From NCBI GenBank assembly GCA_009760855.2, contig WPIO01000007.1:7227501-7291500 (forward strand): a stretch of DNA of 64,000 nt. Direction: 5' to 3'. How positions within the stretch are numbered: position 1 is the stretch's first letter; every line of letters starts with the position of its first letter. Below are positions 1 through 10,860 of the stretch, piece by piece. The position numbers and the translations under genes were made by a program. The stretch comes from Cristatella mucedo. Lineage: Eukaryota > Bryozoa > Phylactolaemata > Cristatellidae. Under the pieces are notes generated by a model. It ran no database searches and was not told the DNA's origin. It worked only from the letters and a program-made list of their open reading frames with translations.

Positions 1-412
1 AGTAGCTTATATTTACAGAGTTTACCAGAAAACCGCATTCGGGTTTTATTAATTTTCAAAGGAAATCATTTCGTTGAGCTCGATGTACTACTTCCAGTGT
101 AAACAGGTCTTACAAAATAATTGTATTTACCATGTTGTTCCAGTCATATGTCAACCACCAAAACTTGGGATTCCATTTCTAACTAGCTTACCTTCTAATA
201 TGCTAACTTAGCAATAGTTGACCATTTTTGGATATACCCCCTTATGCAAGAGTACGTGACTGGGAAGCTATGGGATCGGATAGGTAGGCTGGTGTGCAAG
301 CGTGTGCAGGACGACCTGTAGGCAAGACAGTATGATACATCTGGCGATTTGACGCCGTAAGAGAACCAGCAAGACTCAGCCGTGACTGGTGTGATGCGGC
401 ACCTATGCGGCA
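1..412. other. unassigned sequence
   Basis: No open frame, repeat or RNA motif that I can name is visible. It leads directly into the 18S-like block. Part of it could be a further decayed piece of the same rDNA insertion, but I could not align it to 18S from memory. Confidence 0.3.
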
Positions 413-640
413 GACGATGGACCCTGCCTGAAGAATACATTGTTGGTTTTCAGAACTCGAGATAATGGGTTAAGAGGGACAGACGGGGAATTCGTATTGC
501 GGTATTAGAGGTAAAATTCTTGGATCGCCATAAGACGAACAACGGCAAAAGCATGACCAAGAATGTTTTAATTAATCAAGAACGAAAGTCCGAGGCGCAA
601 AAGCGATCAAATATTGCCATAGTCCGTCGTTCGGCTGAGT
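413..640 (+). pseudogene. 18S rRNA-like fragment (decayed rDNA copy)
   Basis: The stretch follows the central part of eukaryotic small-subunit rRNA. Landmarks in the right order are TTGTTGGTTTTCAGAACTCG (450-469), TAAGAGGGACAGACGGGGAA (471-490), ATTCGTATTGCGG, TTAGAGGTAAAATTCTTGGA (507-526), AAGACGAACAACGGCAAAAG (531-550), CCAAGAATGTTTTAATTAAT and CAAGAACGAAAGTC. Many single-base differences from the near-invariant core, and loss of similarity on both sides, indicate a pseudogene and not a working rDNA unit. A weak match may continue to about 720, where CCTAAAGGGAATTGC resembles the AAACTTAAAGGAATTGACGG core. An 18S copy from another organism or a contaminant is less likely, because the fragment is embedded in non-rDNA. 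Confidence 0.8.
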
Positions 641-869
641 TTTGCACCGGTTACAGCCGATCAAGGGCTCTGGCTGGGAGTCCTAAAGGGAATTGCAGTA
701 GTCTGTCTGGCTGTCAAAACGCAAGTGTCTGAAAGAGTATGGCTGCCCCATTCTTTTTTGAGCAGGTTGTAATTTTGATAACCGTCCCTAGGTTGAAAGT
801 CACCCGACGTGGCAATGGAGGCAATGCACTTTATCCAATGATGAGTCATATAAAAACCGAATTCCCAGA

Positions 870-1345
870 TTACGAGCAGACGTCATGCCACGGTAGTGAT
901 GCTAGATGAACCAATCTTAAGGGCGAGGTCTTCCAACTGTAGGGTGACACTAAGCTTGCCCATAGCTGATCTTGGATGGTCTTGCTGTTGTTAAGCATCA
1001 GCAGGCCAGTGACCATCCAAGTGCCAGTGTCGTCGATGCAGGCTGTAAGAGAGGTAAATGAGCCGGATGCAGGGCAGCATCCGAGAAACGTCACAGGAGA
1101 GAGGTAGAGCTCCGTGCCGTCGACGTTCTAGGCTTGCTGGCATGAAATGATTGGTAGACCGGTGTAGTCGCCTAGCTAGTGGGCCACGAATCGTTCAAAC
1201 GTCTTGGATAAGTATTTGCAGAGTGGCGATTGGCCAAAGTTATCTAGGTTCTCATGATCCAGGGTGGCAATTTAATGAGTGGCCCGACTTGGACCGGCAT
1301 GAATGACTCGGGAATCATGTAGCTTAATCCCAAAGATGAAGCATC
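870..1345 (-). mobile_element. degenerate L2/CR1-type LINE fragment (reverse transcriptase region)
   Basis: On the minus strand, one frame reads ACIDDTGTWMVTGLLMLNNS (about 980-1045), the counterpart of [20 protein letters not shown] just after the YADD block of LINE A reverse transcriptase. Further left in the element, DNA around 1195-1300 matches the antisense of the [10 protein letters not shown] and PLLKK region. The YADD block itself is missing, so there is an internal deletion. Many stops and frameshifts show an old copy. Confidence 0.65.
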
Positions 1346-1385
1346 TAGCAGATTTCGCAGCTGCATGTGCTAGACCTCACAGTCG

Positions 1386-1535
1386 AATAATAATAATAAT
1401 AATAATAATAATGCACTTGATAAAGCGCCCTCAGAGAACTTAATCTCTTTCTAGGCGCTTTACATTTGCTGCAAAGGGAAACGCGAATGAATGGTGAGTA
1501 ATGTCATGCTTGATAAACAATAAACGATCTCACAA
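1386..1535 (-). mobile_element. LINE A 3' end, strongly 5'-truncated
   Basis: A minus-strand (ATT)n tail (AATAAT repeat at 1386-1412) is followed by the family A hairpin AAAGCGCC...GGCGCTTT and the conserved GCAGCAAATG lead-in. Similarity ends near 1535, so only about 150 bases of 3' UTR remain. This is the usual result of incomplete target-primed reverse transcription. Confidence 0.85.
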
Positions 1536-1539
1536 ATAG

Positions 1540-3588
1540 CGAAACGATATAACAAAACAAATAACGATAAAATAAATTCACCGATTGTGCTTGCACCATG
1601 CTGGGACCTAACGTCTCGAATAATAGCAGTCGACCTAGAATCTGACTTCTCCAAACTCTTTCAGCTAACATTTTATTGAAATTTACATGCATACTCAATG
1701 CAATCACTATAAATGCTTCAAACGACGAATGGAGGGTACATGAGTGCGTACGTTTAAAATACATAATTACTAAATATGAATGGGGTCTCTCCATGCATCG
1801 CAAAATTCAGGTTCTTTACGCGATGTCCATTTTTAAAGCCACACCTAGTTGATAAACCTTCACATTCGAAAAATGTATTCAGAAGTCTGCATTAATTCTC
1901 CTCCAAAGCTAAGGGTTACTTACTATAATGTATAGCTAAGGATCTCGCGCTCTCTAGTTCTTTCAAACCTAGACTCTCTAGTAAACCTCTGTTAAATCAG
2001 CTCCCAAAAAGTGCCACCAATCCTATGCTGTGAGTCCCAAAGACAGCCGCAAATTACACGAGCCTGTAAGACAAAGATATTCAGCTCGAATCCCTTTTGA
2101 AAAAGAGCTTGAAAACTCTCTGTAAGATTGCAGACTCGAGCGCAAACTTATCGCCCGACCATGGGCTGGCTCATTCAAAACCTCGCTGGATTTATGGTGG
2201 CATAAAGTAATCGCAGCATCAGATCTTCATTTTCAGAACATTAAATTGACGGTCCTTTTTTCATCAGATTTTTGGACGCCAGACGCTCGCGATCTGCTAT
2301 TCCTGGACCAAGTCACTTGCTTCCACAACCCTTACGCACAGAAGCTCGCCTGATCTTCCCTTGTACTTTGCTGGTACTTAGCTCTTCACCCGTTGTCCTA
2401 ATCCACGGTGCCTTTCATTCTTTCTTTGTCACGTGGAGTGACAGTTTAACAATATATATTTACAGGTACATGTACACAGCTAATACATATGTACATGTAC
2501 ATACTACTACACTCAAAATACATTGCCAAACAGAAGACATCTACACGAGTAAATATCAAAAGGTAGTCGAAAAGTAAAAGGTAGTGGAATCGCGGCCAAC
2601 ATCGCTCGAAGCCGAAAATTGCCAGCCTCCATAGAGCTTCATTTCCCAACCTACTAAGGATACTTGTGGAACTAGAGAGCCTCCAAGGAGCCGTGGAAAA
2701 AGTTGAAGATGGCGAGCAGATGAAGCAGGTGCCAGCAACTGAGTACATCAGCAATAATCATTACCGATATGTGAAGAGACATTAGTCTATCCCTGTTCTA
2801 CTTTCCGTATAAGCATGGCAAGGAAGACCACAAACAGAGGTTACTCAGGAGCTGACTAAGGACCAGATGCCGTTCTATAAAATTGATGCAGCAGATCATG
2901 ATATATCCTGTTTAATGATCAACTAATAAACCCAGGTGACTACCATAGTATTTGCCGAACAGCATGCTAGCGGCTCCAATACGTGCAGCAAGCATACGGT
3001 TTTTGAGTGATTCAGAGCTGACAGAGCAGCATTGAGCACAATCGCCAAAGATACCATAAGCTGTCCTGCCACGAGATTATAGTAATTCCGCATGATCCGG
3101 GCGATCGTTCTACCGGTTCCACAAGTATGTGTGAGTCTGAGATAATGCAATGAATCATTGATGTGTGCTCCCTGCATGCCTGCAATTTACCATAGGCCGA
3201 GTCATGGGCGTCTCTTGAGCTTGATTGACATTGTGGGCCCTAGAAGGCCATACCGTAGCCTGCCGGGCACCGAAATGCAAGCACAAGCGACCGTGAGGGT
3301 AACCACCTCGTGCTCGTCTATCCACCGGTGGTCTTATTTGAAGAGCACTGAAGTGGAGAGTGCGCAGAAGCCTCCAGCCGCCAGGCGAGCCTGCTGCAGC
3401 TGCTGCCGCCTCTGCCTGAGCTACTTGCCTGTCAGCTTCCCTGTTCGCATTTGTGCCGCCTGCTGTAGGTCGCTTTCGACAACGGATGCTACCTGCTGCA
3501 GCACGATGACTTGCTGCTCATGCGAGAGTGGTACACACTCCTCCACGGTGGTCGGTCACCTACCACCGTAAGCCTAGTCTACTTATTC
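1540..3588. other. unassigned sequence
   Basis: There is no recognised gene or family A/B element. A short TA/TG-rich patch lies at about 2449-2510 (TACATGTACA motifs). Open frames here are short, overlap on both strands and show no domain. Around 3360-3480 the DNA is GC-richer with CTGCTGC runs, which yields cysteine-rich spurious frames. Confidence 0.3.
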
Positions 3589-3604
3589 GGGGGGGGGGGG
3601 GGGG
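3589..3604. repeat. poly-G tract (16 G)
   Basis: An uninterrupted run of 16 G on the plus strand. Similar runs occur at 29524-29539 (16 G), 36595-36607 (13 G), 62564-62575 (12 G) and 19240-19250 (11 G). Confidence 0.95.
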
Positions 3605-3789
3605 TGTGCACCAAATCCTGTTCGTGTCATATCTCAAATTGCTGATTACCTCTGATGAGTTCGTTCTGCATGAGAAATGGCCATGGCCAGTCACTCTGCT
3701 TTGCAGCGCTGCCTGCGAGCCGAAGCAAGGGTGTGCCTAAAGGGTGTGCCCCTCCGGAGAGCAGCTCCTAGCTAGGTGGCCGAAATGCT

Positions 3790-3936
3790 AATAGTAATAA
3801 TAATGCTATTAGGAATCGTTTTTACACTGCCTTAAGTGAACTAGATATCTTGCTAGGCACTGTCCATGTACTAGATAGGAAGCATGTCAATTGGTTAGTG
3901 ATAACATGAAAAGTATCAGCACACACTATAAGCCAA
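3790..3936 (-). mobile_element. degenerate LINE A 3' UTR fragment
   Basis: An AATAATAATG tail is followed by a decayed CTAGGCACT...CATGT stem and a stretch with ATGTCAATTG, GTGATAACATG and GTCAGCACACA-like motifs. These are shared with the minus-strand copy at 26155-26550. It abuts the plus-strand LINE A copy starting at 3937, giving a 5'-to-5' arrangement. Confidence 0.6.
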
Positions 3937-5281
3937 AGGATCACAAAGTACTTCTAGAGCGCCTCTCATCTCGCCTGGGCATCACTGGCACTGCTCTGCA
4001 GTGGTTCAGGTCCTATCTCAGTGGGAGACTCCAGAGTGTTGACGTGAATGGACAAAGATCATCTGAAGTACCTCTAAAATATGGAGTACCTCAGGGCTCT
4101 GTGCTAGGTCCGGTCCTTTTCACCGTTTATACTCTCCCTCTCGCTGATGTGATTGCCAAGCACAATCTAGGCTTTCACTTCTATGCGGATGACACTCAGT
4201 TGTACCTTTGCTTTGATCCCTCCCAGCCTTCGAGCACCTCAAATTCTCTCAACTCACTTGCTGCATGCATTGATGACATCCGATCATGAATGGCAGCAAA
4301 TTTTCTAAAACTAAACGATGATAAAACTAACTTACTAGTTATGGGCAAACCTAGTGTTATTCAGAAATTGGAAAGGCTGACTTTCAAAATTGGCTCTGCC
4401 AGCATATCTCCAGTTGCATCAGCTCGAAATCTAGGTGTCATATTCCAAAGCGACCTCTCGTTAGACGACCACATCAGCTCCACAGTCAAATCAGCCTATT
4501 TTCAGCTTCATAACATTGCTAAAATTAGGGCTTGTTTAGATAAGGATACCACGTCTAAGTTGGTCCATGCATTCGTGACATCTCGTCTCGACTTCTGCAA
4601 CTCACTGCTTACAGGCCCTACCAGCATGTGCGATCAGGCGATTGCAGCTGGTGCAAAACTCTGCAGCTAGGCTTGTCTGTCGTGAGCGTCGCAGTTGCCA
4701 CATTACTCCACTTCTCGCCGACCTGCACTGGTTACCAGTCAAGCAACGGATTGACTTCAAGGTTTTGTCGCTCACTTTTAGGTCTCTTCATTCTATGGCT
4801 CCAGCCTACCTTTCAGATATACTACCCCATCAGGCAAAGCATCGTACCACTCGCTTTTCGGAATCCAACAGTCTGGAAATACCTCGTACAAACCTTAAAT
4901 CCTTTGGAGACCGTGCATTTAGCTCGTATGCTCCCACAGCCTGGAACTCCCTCCCGACCTGCATCAGAACATCCCCTGACCTGACCACATTTAAAAGAAA
5001 CTTAAAAACATGCCTATTTAGGACAGCATTTAGTGGGTCCTTGTGATTCGTCCTCGATGTGCTTATGCGTGCTGACACTGTTCATGCTGCCACTAACCAC
5101 ATTTGCATGCTGACCCAGTGCATGTAACCCCTAACCATGTTATTCATTTTGTTTGTTTTTCAAGCATGATTTTACTTACTATTCTATTGCGTATCACTTT
5201 GCAGCAAATGTAAAGCGCCTAGAAAGAGATTAAGTTCTCTGAGGGCGCTTTATCAAGTGCAATATTATTATTATTGTTATT
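3937..5281 (+). mobile_element. LINE A copy (L2/CR1-type non-LTR retrotransposon), 5'-truncated
   Basis: It carries the reverse transcriptase from the LLERLSSRLG segment onward: [10 protein letters not shown] at about 4084-4113, the catalytic YADD at 4182-4193, [16 protein letters not shown], and the C-terminal LLADLHWLPVKQRIDFKVL and AFSSYAPTAWNSLP motifs typical of L2-type elements. The frame is broken twice: a TGG to TGA stop at 4287-4289 and a one-base insertion near 4616. The 3' UTR ends in the GCGCC/GGCGC hairpin (5212-5251) and a short ATT tail. Endonuclease and N-terminal reverse transcriptase are missing. Confidence 0.92.
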
Positions 5282-5284
5282 AAA

Positions 5285-7040
5285 GGATGATTCTCACAGG
5301 CATAGCAAGTGCTGTGAGGAACTGATAGATTCGTAGCTTCTTTTTGGATGCCGTGAAATGAGAGGAAGTTGCACGTCTGTCGAGAGTGAGTTCTATATTT
5401 TAAGAGCATGAAAAACACCAGGCACGGTCTCTATTGGAATCGAAGTTGGTTGGAGGCATGGGTAAACGGCCGTAGTAAGAAGGGAAGGTGGTAAGATTCA
5501 AAGCGTGATTAGGAAACAGCTAGGATAAGAATTGCAGCGATGTGAATTTTCGGTCGTGCTTTGACTGGCAAATTCACCCCGTGGAAGGTGAAAGCGCTCA
5601 CTGCCCTTAACGTCCACCGACCAATCTCCTCTCTTCAGTTTAGTCGTGGCACACCAGCAACAAGCTGGCTGACAGCAGGAGCGGCTGCATGCATGCGCTC
5701 ATGCTCCAGTGATAAAGAGGTTTCGCAAACGTCCGACCTAGCTCACGGCAGTGCTCAAAGACCGACTCGGCATTTACCCGACTGCATACCTGTGCATTAT
5801 GAATACCTGTAGGCATCATCAGCGCGACTGCCATTTAATGCACATTGGCACTTTGATGCTGAGCACGGAGCACGTGGAAACAGGCTTATATGCTAGCTGA
5901 ACATGCCGGTACACCACGTGCATTCTCCCGGCCAGCCACCGTCACTAGATGTAGTGAGCCTTACCCTGTCTAGGCAGGCAGACGCAGCAGCTGCTGATTT
6001 TGCACAAGCTTTGTTGCTTGCAACTGGAGCCCCTGTGCTGCCAAAGCTGGATTCGAGGAACATACAACCTCGGCCAAGTGCGAAGGGTGCCACTGCACGG
6101 TGTGCCCGCACGTGTGGCTATGGTCGATGTGCGATGTCTCTATCTGTAACACTTCAAAGCCACACAGACTAAGTGGCCGTTGAGCTGCCTGTACATTGGA
6201 GAGCGTTCGGAGTCAAGACACCCTGAAACTTGTCACGAGTGCACACGAACCAGTGACGTCTACACCGTGCAGCAGTTTGGAGACTAAACTCGTTGTCTGT
6301 CTGTGGCTGGTGCTTTTGCTCTCAGTTGGTAATAATAGACATCTCGGAGGTTTTTGGAGAGAGCTTTTACGTTTTCTTGTTTAGCAGCAAAAGGAAATGG
6401 AGCAGCTTCTATCCGTGGACTCATATATGCTGCCGCCTGTATATGCTGGTATACCCGTCCTCTAAAATGTAGCGACTATCTGCTTATATATAGCTTTCTA
6501 TATTACTAAATTTCTTTATTCCGAACTCTTGCACTCATGCGGACTGGTCTTCGCAGGCAGCAGCAGCAGCACTATGAAGACTCCTTGGTACTTGTTGGGT
6601 GGTCTGTTCCTGATTGGTCGACTACCTCAGAAGCCTTTGATCTACCACCAAGTAGTAGACCACGTGGCTGTTTCCAGGAACCCGGCCTGCTAGACTCATA
6701 TCCTTCCTGTCAACTATAGGTTCCTGCCCCTTGTCTATAAATCCGACGAGATGGCATCGAGTTCTCGGCTGACTCGACGAGTGTTCACCGATAAAGACAC
6801 GGCTTTACTATGGAGTTCTGCGTATATCAAGAATGTAAAGTCCAAGCTGCTCTTGGTTTTGCTCTTGGTGCACCTACGGTAGCCAACTTACTCCTTCTGA
6901 AAGTGATTAGCATGGAAGTGGCAGCGAATTTTGGCTGGTAAGGATTTGCCACAGTCGAAAGCAAGAGAGATTATCACGATAGAGATCACATGCGCATTCC
7001 TAGAAGGTTATCGACTTCAAGATACTGTGTCACCCACATT
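5285..7040. other. unassigned sequence
   Basis: No domain was recognised. Several overlapping frames of 60-90 residues occur at 5561-6172, but both strands are open together and none shows a motif or convincing splice sites. A CAGCAGCAGCAGCA run occurs at about 6557. Confidence 0.3.
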
Positions 7041-7310
7041 TAATTTAGGCCACTCCATTCTCTTGCCCCAGCCCAACTATCTGAATTATTCTCACATCAT
7101 GCCTTCTGTCACACCATCCGCACTTCTGACTCTGATCGGTTACTACTCCCTTAACTAACTTCAAAACCCTCGCACACCACGCCTTCAGTTGCTGTGCCCC
7201 CAAAGCGTGGAGCTCACTGCCATCGGAGATGACCAGCTTTTCAAAGCAATTCAAAGCCGTTCAAAGACAGCCTCCTATTCCACACAACCTTTGCATTCAT
7301 CAAGTGAAAA
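7041..7310 (+). mobile_element. degenerate LINE A fragment (C-terminal coding region)
   Basis: With frameshifts, the DNA reads as the end of the LINE A protein: a P-A-YLSELFSHHA-like segment at about 7065-7110 and CCAPKAWSSLP at about 7190-7222, matching SYAPKAWNSLP in better copies. The 3' UTR is absent. A minus-strand LINE A tail begins a few bases later. Confidence 0.65.
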
Positions 7311-7315
7311 ATCAA

Positions 7316-7445
7316 AGTAATAAATTTTTATAGCACCCTCTTAGAAGTTAATCTATATATAGGTGCTTTACAGATGCAATAAAGGAAGCCCCGTTGTTCG
7401 TTATGACATTGTACTCGGCATGACCTAAGGGTAACAGCGAGGCCC
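7316..7445 (-). mobile_element. LINE A 3' end, strongly truncated
   Basis: The minus strand has the tail AGTAATAAATTTT, then TATAGCACCC...TAGGTGCTTTACA, the family A hairpin with the T/A stem variant. A short 3' UTR remnant follows. Confidence 0.7.
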
Positions 7446-8127
7446 ATTTTTATAGCCCCTCAGTGGACTGGCCGTTTTTCTTGTCCCTGCATAGTTGAGT
7501 GAGTACTACTTGCCGGGAGTCCCACTAGCCATCGGCCGTGAGTCTTTTGCCTGCTTGTTTCATGCTTATATTAACATGATAACTTAACATTTCGTACTTG
7601 TGAATGCTTGCCGAGACAGGATGTTTTGCTTTTCGTTAAGTATTGGTTATTGGTTCTCTACAGAAGGAGTTGTAAAGCATCTGAATAGAGATAGTTTTTC
7701 GAAGGGTGCTATGCAAAAGACGTAAGATAATGATAATTAATATTATGAAAATTGGCCTGCATCCGGAATCAAATTTCTGCAAAGCAGGCATTCGGTTTAT
7801 CTGCTGCTGAGGCTGATTCTGTTGGAAGAATGCTAAAACACGAGGCTAGCTGACATGCTCAACGAGTTTGCACGTCTGAGTAAGTGCTCACTGCTCCCTC
7901 GCCTAGACATCTATGGTAAACTCCAGACATTAAACTAGCTAGTTCTACCAAGGGCAAATTGAGAAAGCGGTAAGGACTGACTGCTCATGACCATGCATAT
8001 GAAAACTACTGTACAATGTACCAATCGAAGGTCAAGTCTAGCTTATTTAAAGATATTTTGGAATTGAAGTGGCCCCGAATCGAGAGCCAGGAGCTTTACT
8101 TCTGAATAAACTAACAATGATTAATGA
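7446..8127. other. unassigned sequence
   Basis: No coding frame, repeat or RNA feature is supported here. Confidence 0.3.
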
Positions 8128-9045
8128 TTAATGCAATGTATCTTCGTCTGTAACTCCACAAAGCCACAAAGACTATGTGAGTGTTACGCAGGAGAGTTTT
8201 GTATAGAGCACTCACACCCTAAGCTGCTTTCGGTACTCATTCGGTAGCCAACAGACTTCATCTCATGCAAAAAAGAAAGTGGGAAGCATAGCAAAGTCAT
8301 GAGAGCAGTTGAGGTAGTGAGTAGAATGGAAGTAGCAGCTCAGAACGGCTGGAGAGGATGTACCGTAGTCGGCAGCAGGAGAGTAGCTGTCGTCCCGTAA
8401 GAATCGTGGAAACGAGTTTCACAAGATAGGACCTGCAGAGCTTAAGTTTCTTTCGCCAACGGTCTTTAAGTGGAGAACGGAACAGCTAATTGGGCACGAG
8501 GAGGCTGAACCTGGTGCAACAGATCAGCTAGGCATGGAGGAGCCAAGCCGTGGCTGGCCTTGTGGGTTAGCATACGAACTTTGCGCTGTATCTGTTGATC
8601 AACCGGCAGCCATCCTAGTTCTTTTAGAAAAAGACACACTCGGTCAAACCTCACGGACTTGGATGACTAACCTTGCAGCCATATTCATAGTCAGCTGTAG
8701 TGGCCTAGTTGCTTTTTTGGTAGCCCAGCCAAAAGTTAATTACAATAATCATCCGAGACAGAACTAAGGAGCTAGTTAAATTTTTTGCAATCCGCCGTGG
8801 AAGACAGCTCCTTATCTCAGATAGGGGTCGGACGTGATGGCTAGCTGTAGAAGCAGTCTTCTGAATGAAGCTTTTAGAATTTAGGCAGCTGTCGAAGACG
8901 ACACCTAAATTTCGGGCACGTATTGATGGTCGCACGACAGCATCACCTATTAGAAGAGCAAAGCCTTCTAATCCAGCCACATGCTTAGGGTGTCCTATGA
9001 GGAGCAGCTTAGTTTTATCGTCATTAAGTTTCAAGAAATTAAATT
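8128..9045 (-). mobile_element. LINE B copy, 5'-truncated
   Basis: The minus strand matches the 3' part of the family B element at 51190-54468. It contains [20 protein letters not shown] (about 8975-9034), the [12 protein letters not shown] segment, the [14 protein letters not shown]-like segment (about 8590-8625) and the 3' UTR with CAGGAGAGTTTTGTATAG and CTCCACAAAGCCACAAAGAC. The frame is broken by several indels. It begins just after the YADD block, so it is dead. Confidence 0.88.
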
Positions 9046-9094
9046 ATATACTTCCTCTAGAACAGATAGTCCTAGCCTACAGAGCTGCACTTTG

Positions 9095-9242
9095 CTAGCA
9101 TGTCTAACCATGTTATGCTTGTTGTCATTGCACATGCTACCACTAACCATTCGATCGTGCTTCCTTTGCAGCAAATGTAAAGTGCCTAGAATTAGATTGA
9201 GTTCTCTCCAGGGTGGTATATCAAATTTATTATTATTATTAT
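9095..9242 (+). mobile_element. LINE A 3' UTR, strongly 5'-truncated
   Basis: Plus-strand family A 3' UTR with GCAGCAAATG, TAAAGTGCCTAGAATTAG, TTGAGTTCTCTC and a (TTA)n tail (about 9226-9242). The right stem arm is altered (GGTGGT), so the hairpin is weakened. Confidence 0.8.
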
Positions 9243-9689
9243 GCCGATGACACCTGACGCAGTTACAACCTGCCAAGTCAGCTGTGGTAGTTGAATAATT
9301 GAGTGCATTTTGTGTTGACTATAACCTCTGTGTAAAAGCAAAATTCTTGGCATACTGTGTTTTTACGGTGTGCCCCACTAAAAAGTACTGGAGGAAGTGG
9401 CAGTTAACCCTATGCTGTACGCACGCAAGCCATCCACTCCATCCCTAAGCCACGCAGTCAACTAGTAAGAGTTCACCTTTGGTTCGTTGCAATGAACCCA
9501 GTACTCGTCCCTCACAGGTTATGGCGTGTTTGCCTTGCTTCTCCTTTGTTCGTTGTCATAGCTTGGCCTGCGTCTGCATGTGAGCTCACTACCCCGTGAC
9601 TATTAGCCCATGCAAATCCAGAACTCCCACTTAAAGCTCTCGTGTAAGAAAAGCTTGTGTGTTCCGAATGGGTAACTTTTATGCATTCG

Positions 9690-9885
9690 GTCGGTGGTGA
9701 GACCAATGGTCCAATAGTCGATGCTGGTGAAAAAGATCTTCTTACCAAGAAGGATCTTTAAGCTATCTCTGATGAGCATCTGCTGATCAATTATGTGGCT
9801 AAACTCATGCAGGCTCCCTGGGCTCGATTGTAGCTTTCTTTGAGCAAGGCTGCCAAATCTTGTCATCGGGTCTATTGTGCCGGAG
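9690..9885 (-). mobile_element. degenerate LINE fragment (RT N-terminal region)
   Basis: Minus-strand DNA resembles the segment upstream of the reverse transcriptase core of families A and B. TTGTAGCTTTCTTTGAGCAA corresponds to antisense of the LLKKATL region, and CTTACCAAGAAGGATCTTTAA to antisense of the LLPFLPKTL region. An 87-residue frame is open across it (9603-9866) but shows no intact motif. Confidence 0.5.
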
Positions 9886-10487
9886 GTCGACGTATGACCT
9901 GATTATGCTGTAATCCGAGAAAGTCACACATTCACAACGATTGACTTTGTTACTTGCCTAGCAGCGCTCGCTCCTCGATAACAGCATTGAGTGCAGCTAA
10001 AGGTTCTGTTCCTTACCTGGAGGTGTGCCATCTTGTAGCATCCTTCCTAGCTAGTCAAACGGCTGCAGCATCAGCCTCCTCGTGCTCTTTCTGAGACAAT
10101 CGATTAGCTGCCATTTTAGGAAGTTTATAGACTCGGTCTCTCGGTGGCAGATACTGTTGCTCTGCACGAACTCACCTCTTTGATTGTGCAGGACAACTGG
10201 CTGCTTTCATACGGCATAGTCTGCAGTGCATGCTCAGCCGGCATCTGCTGCACACTTATTTGTTACTTAATCAACTGTGCTCTTAACTTTGCTAAGCTTT
10301 TCACTTTCTTGACGTTTGCATGAGACTAAGACTTTAACACCTGCTACTCGTATCACATCTGCTACTCGTATCACGTCGTAAGCCAGGCTTTAAGTGCTCT
10401 AAAGAAAATTCGCTAGTATAACAGCCTTTTTTGTGTTCGTGGCATTGTTAATGGAGTTGCAGACTAAAGCTCATGTTCTAGTGTGCG

Positions 10488-10490
<3 letters not shown>
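9886..10490. other. unassigned sequence
   Basis: No supported feature apart from a near-direct repeat of CTGCTACTCGTATCAC (about 10342-10374). Confidence 0.3.
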
Positions 10491-10493
<3 letters not shown>

Positions 10494-10526
<33 letters not shown>

Positions 10527-10568
10527 ACACACAAACACACGCTTGTGCCAGCATGCACACTAGCACAC

Positions 10569-10652
<84 letters not shown>

Positions 10653-10669
10653 TGTGTGCATGTGTGTGT

Positions 10670-10714
<45 letters not shown>

Positions 10715-10763
10715 TAAATGTATGTGTGTGTTTATATCTGTGTGTGTGTTTATATCTGTGTGT

Positions 10764-10802
<39 letters not shown>

Positions 10803-10848
10803 TGTGTGTGTTTGCATGTGCGCGTGCGGGCGCGCATATATATTTGCA
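10494..10848. repeat. (TG)n microsatellite, compound
   Basis: About 350 bases are dominated by TG dinucleotides. Short interruptions occur (CACACACAAACACACGC at about 10525-10541, TTTATATCTG twice at about 10731 and 10750). Long cysteine/valine or threonine/histidine frames on both strands are by-products of the repeat. Confidence 0.95.
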
Positions 10849-10860
10849 GTGGGCACATGG

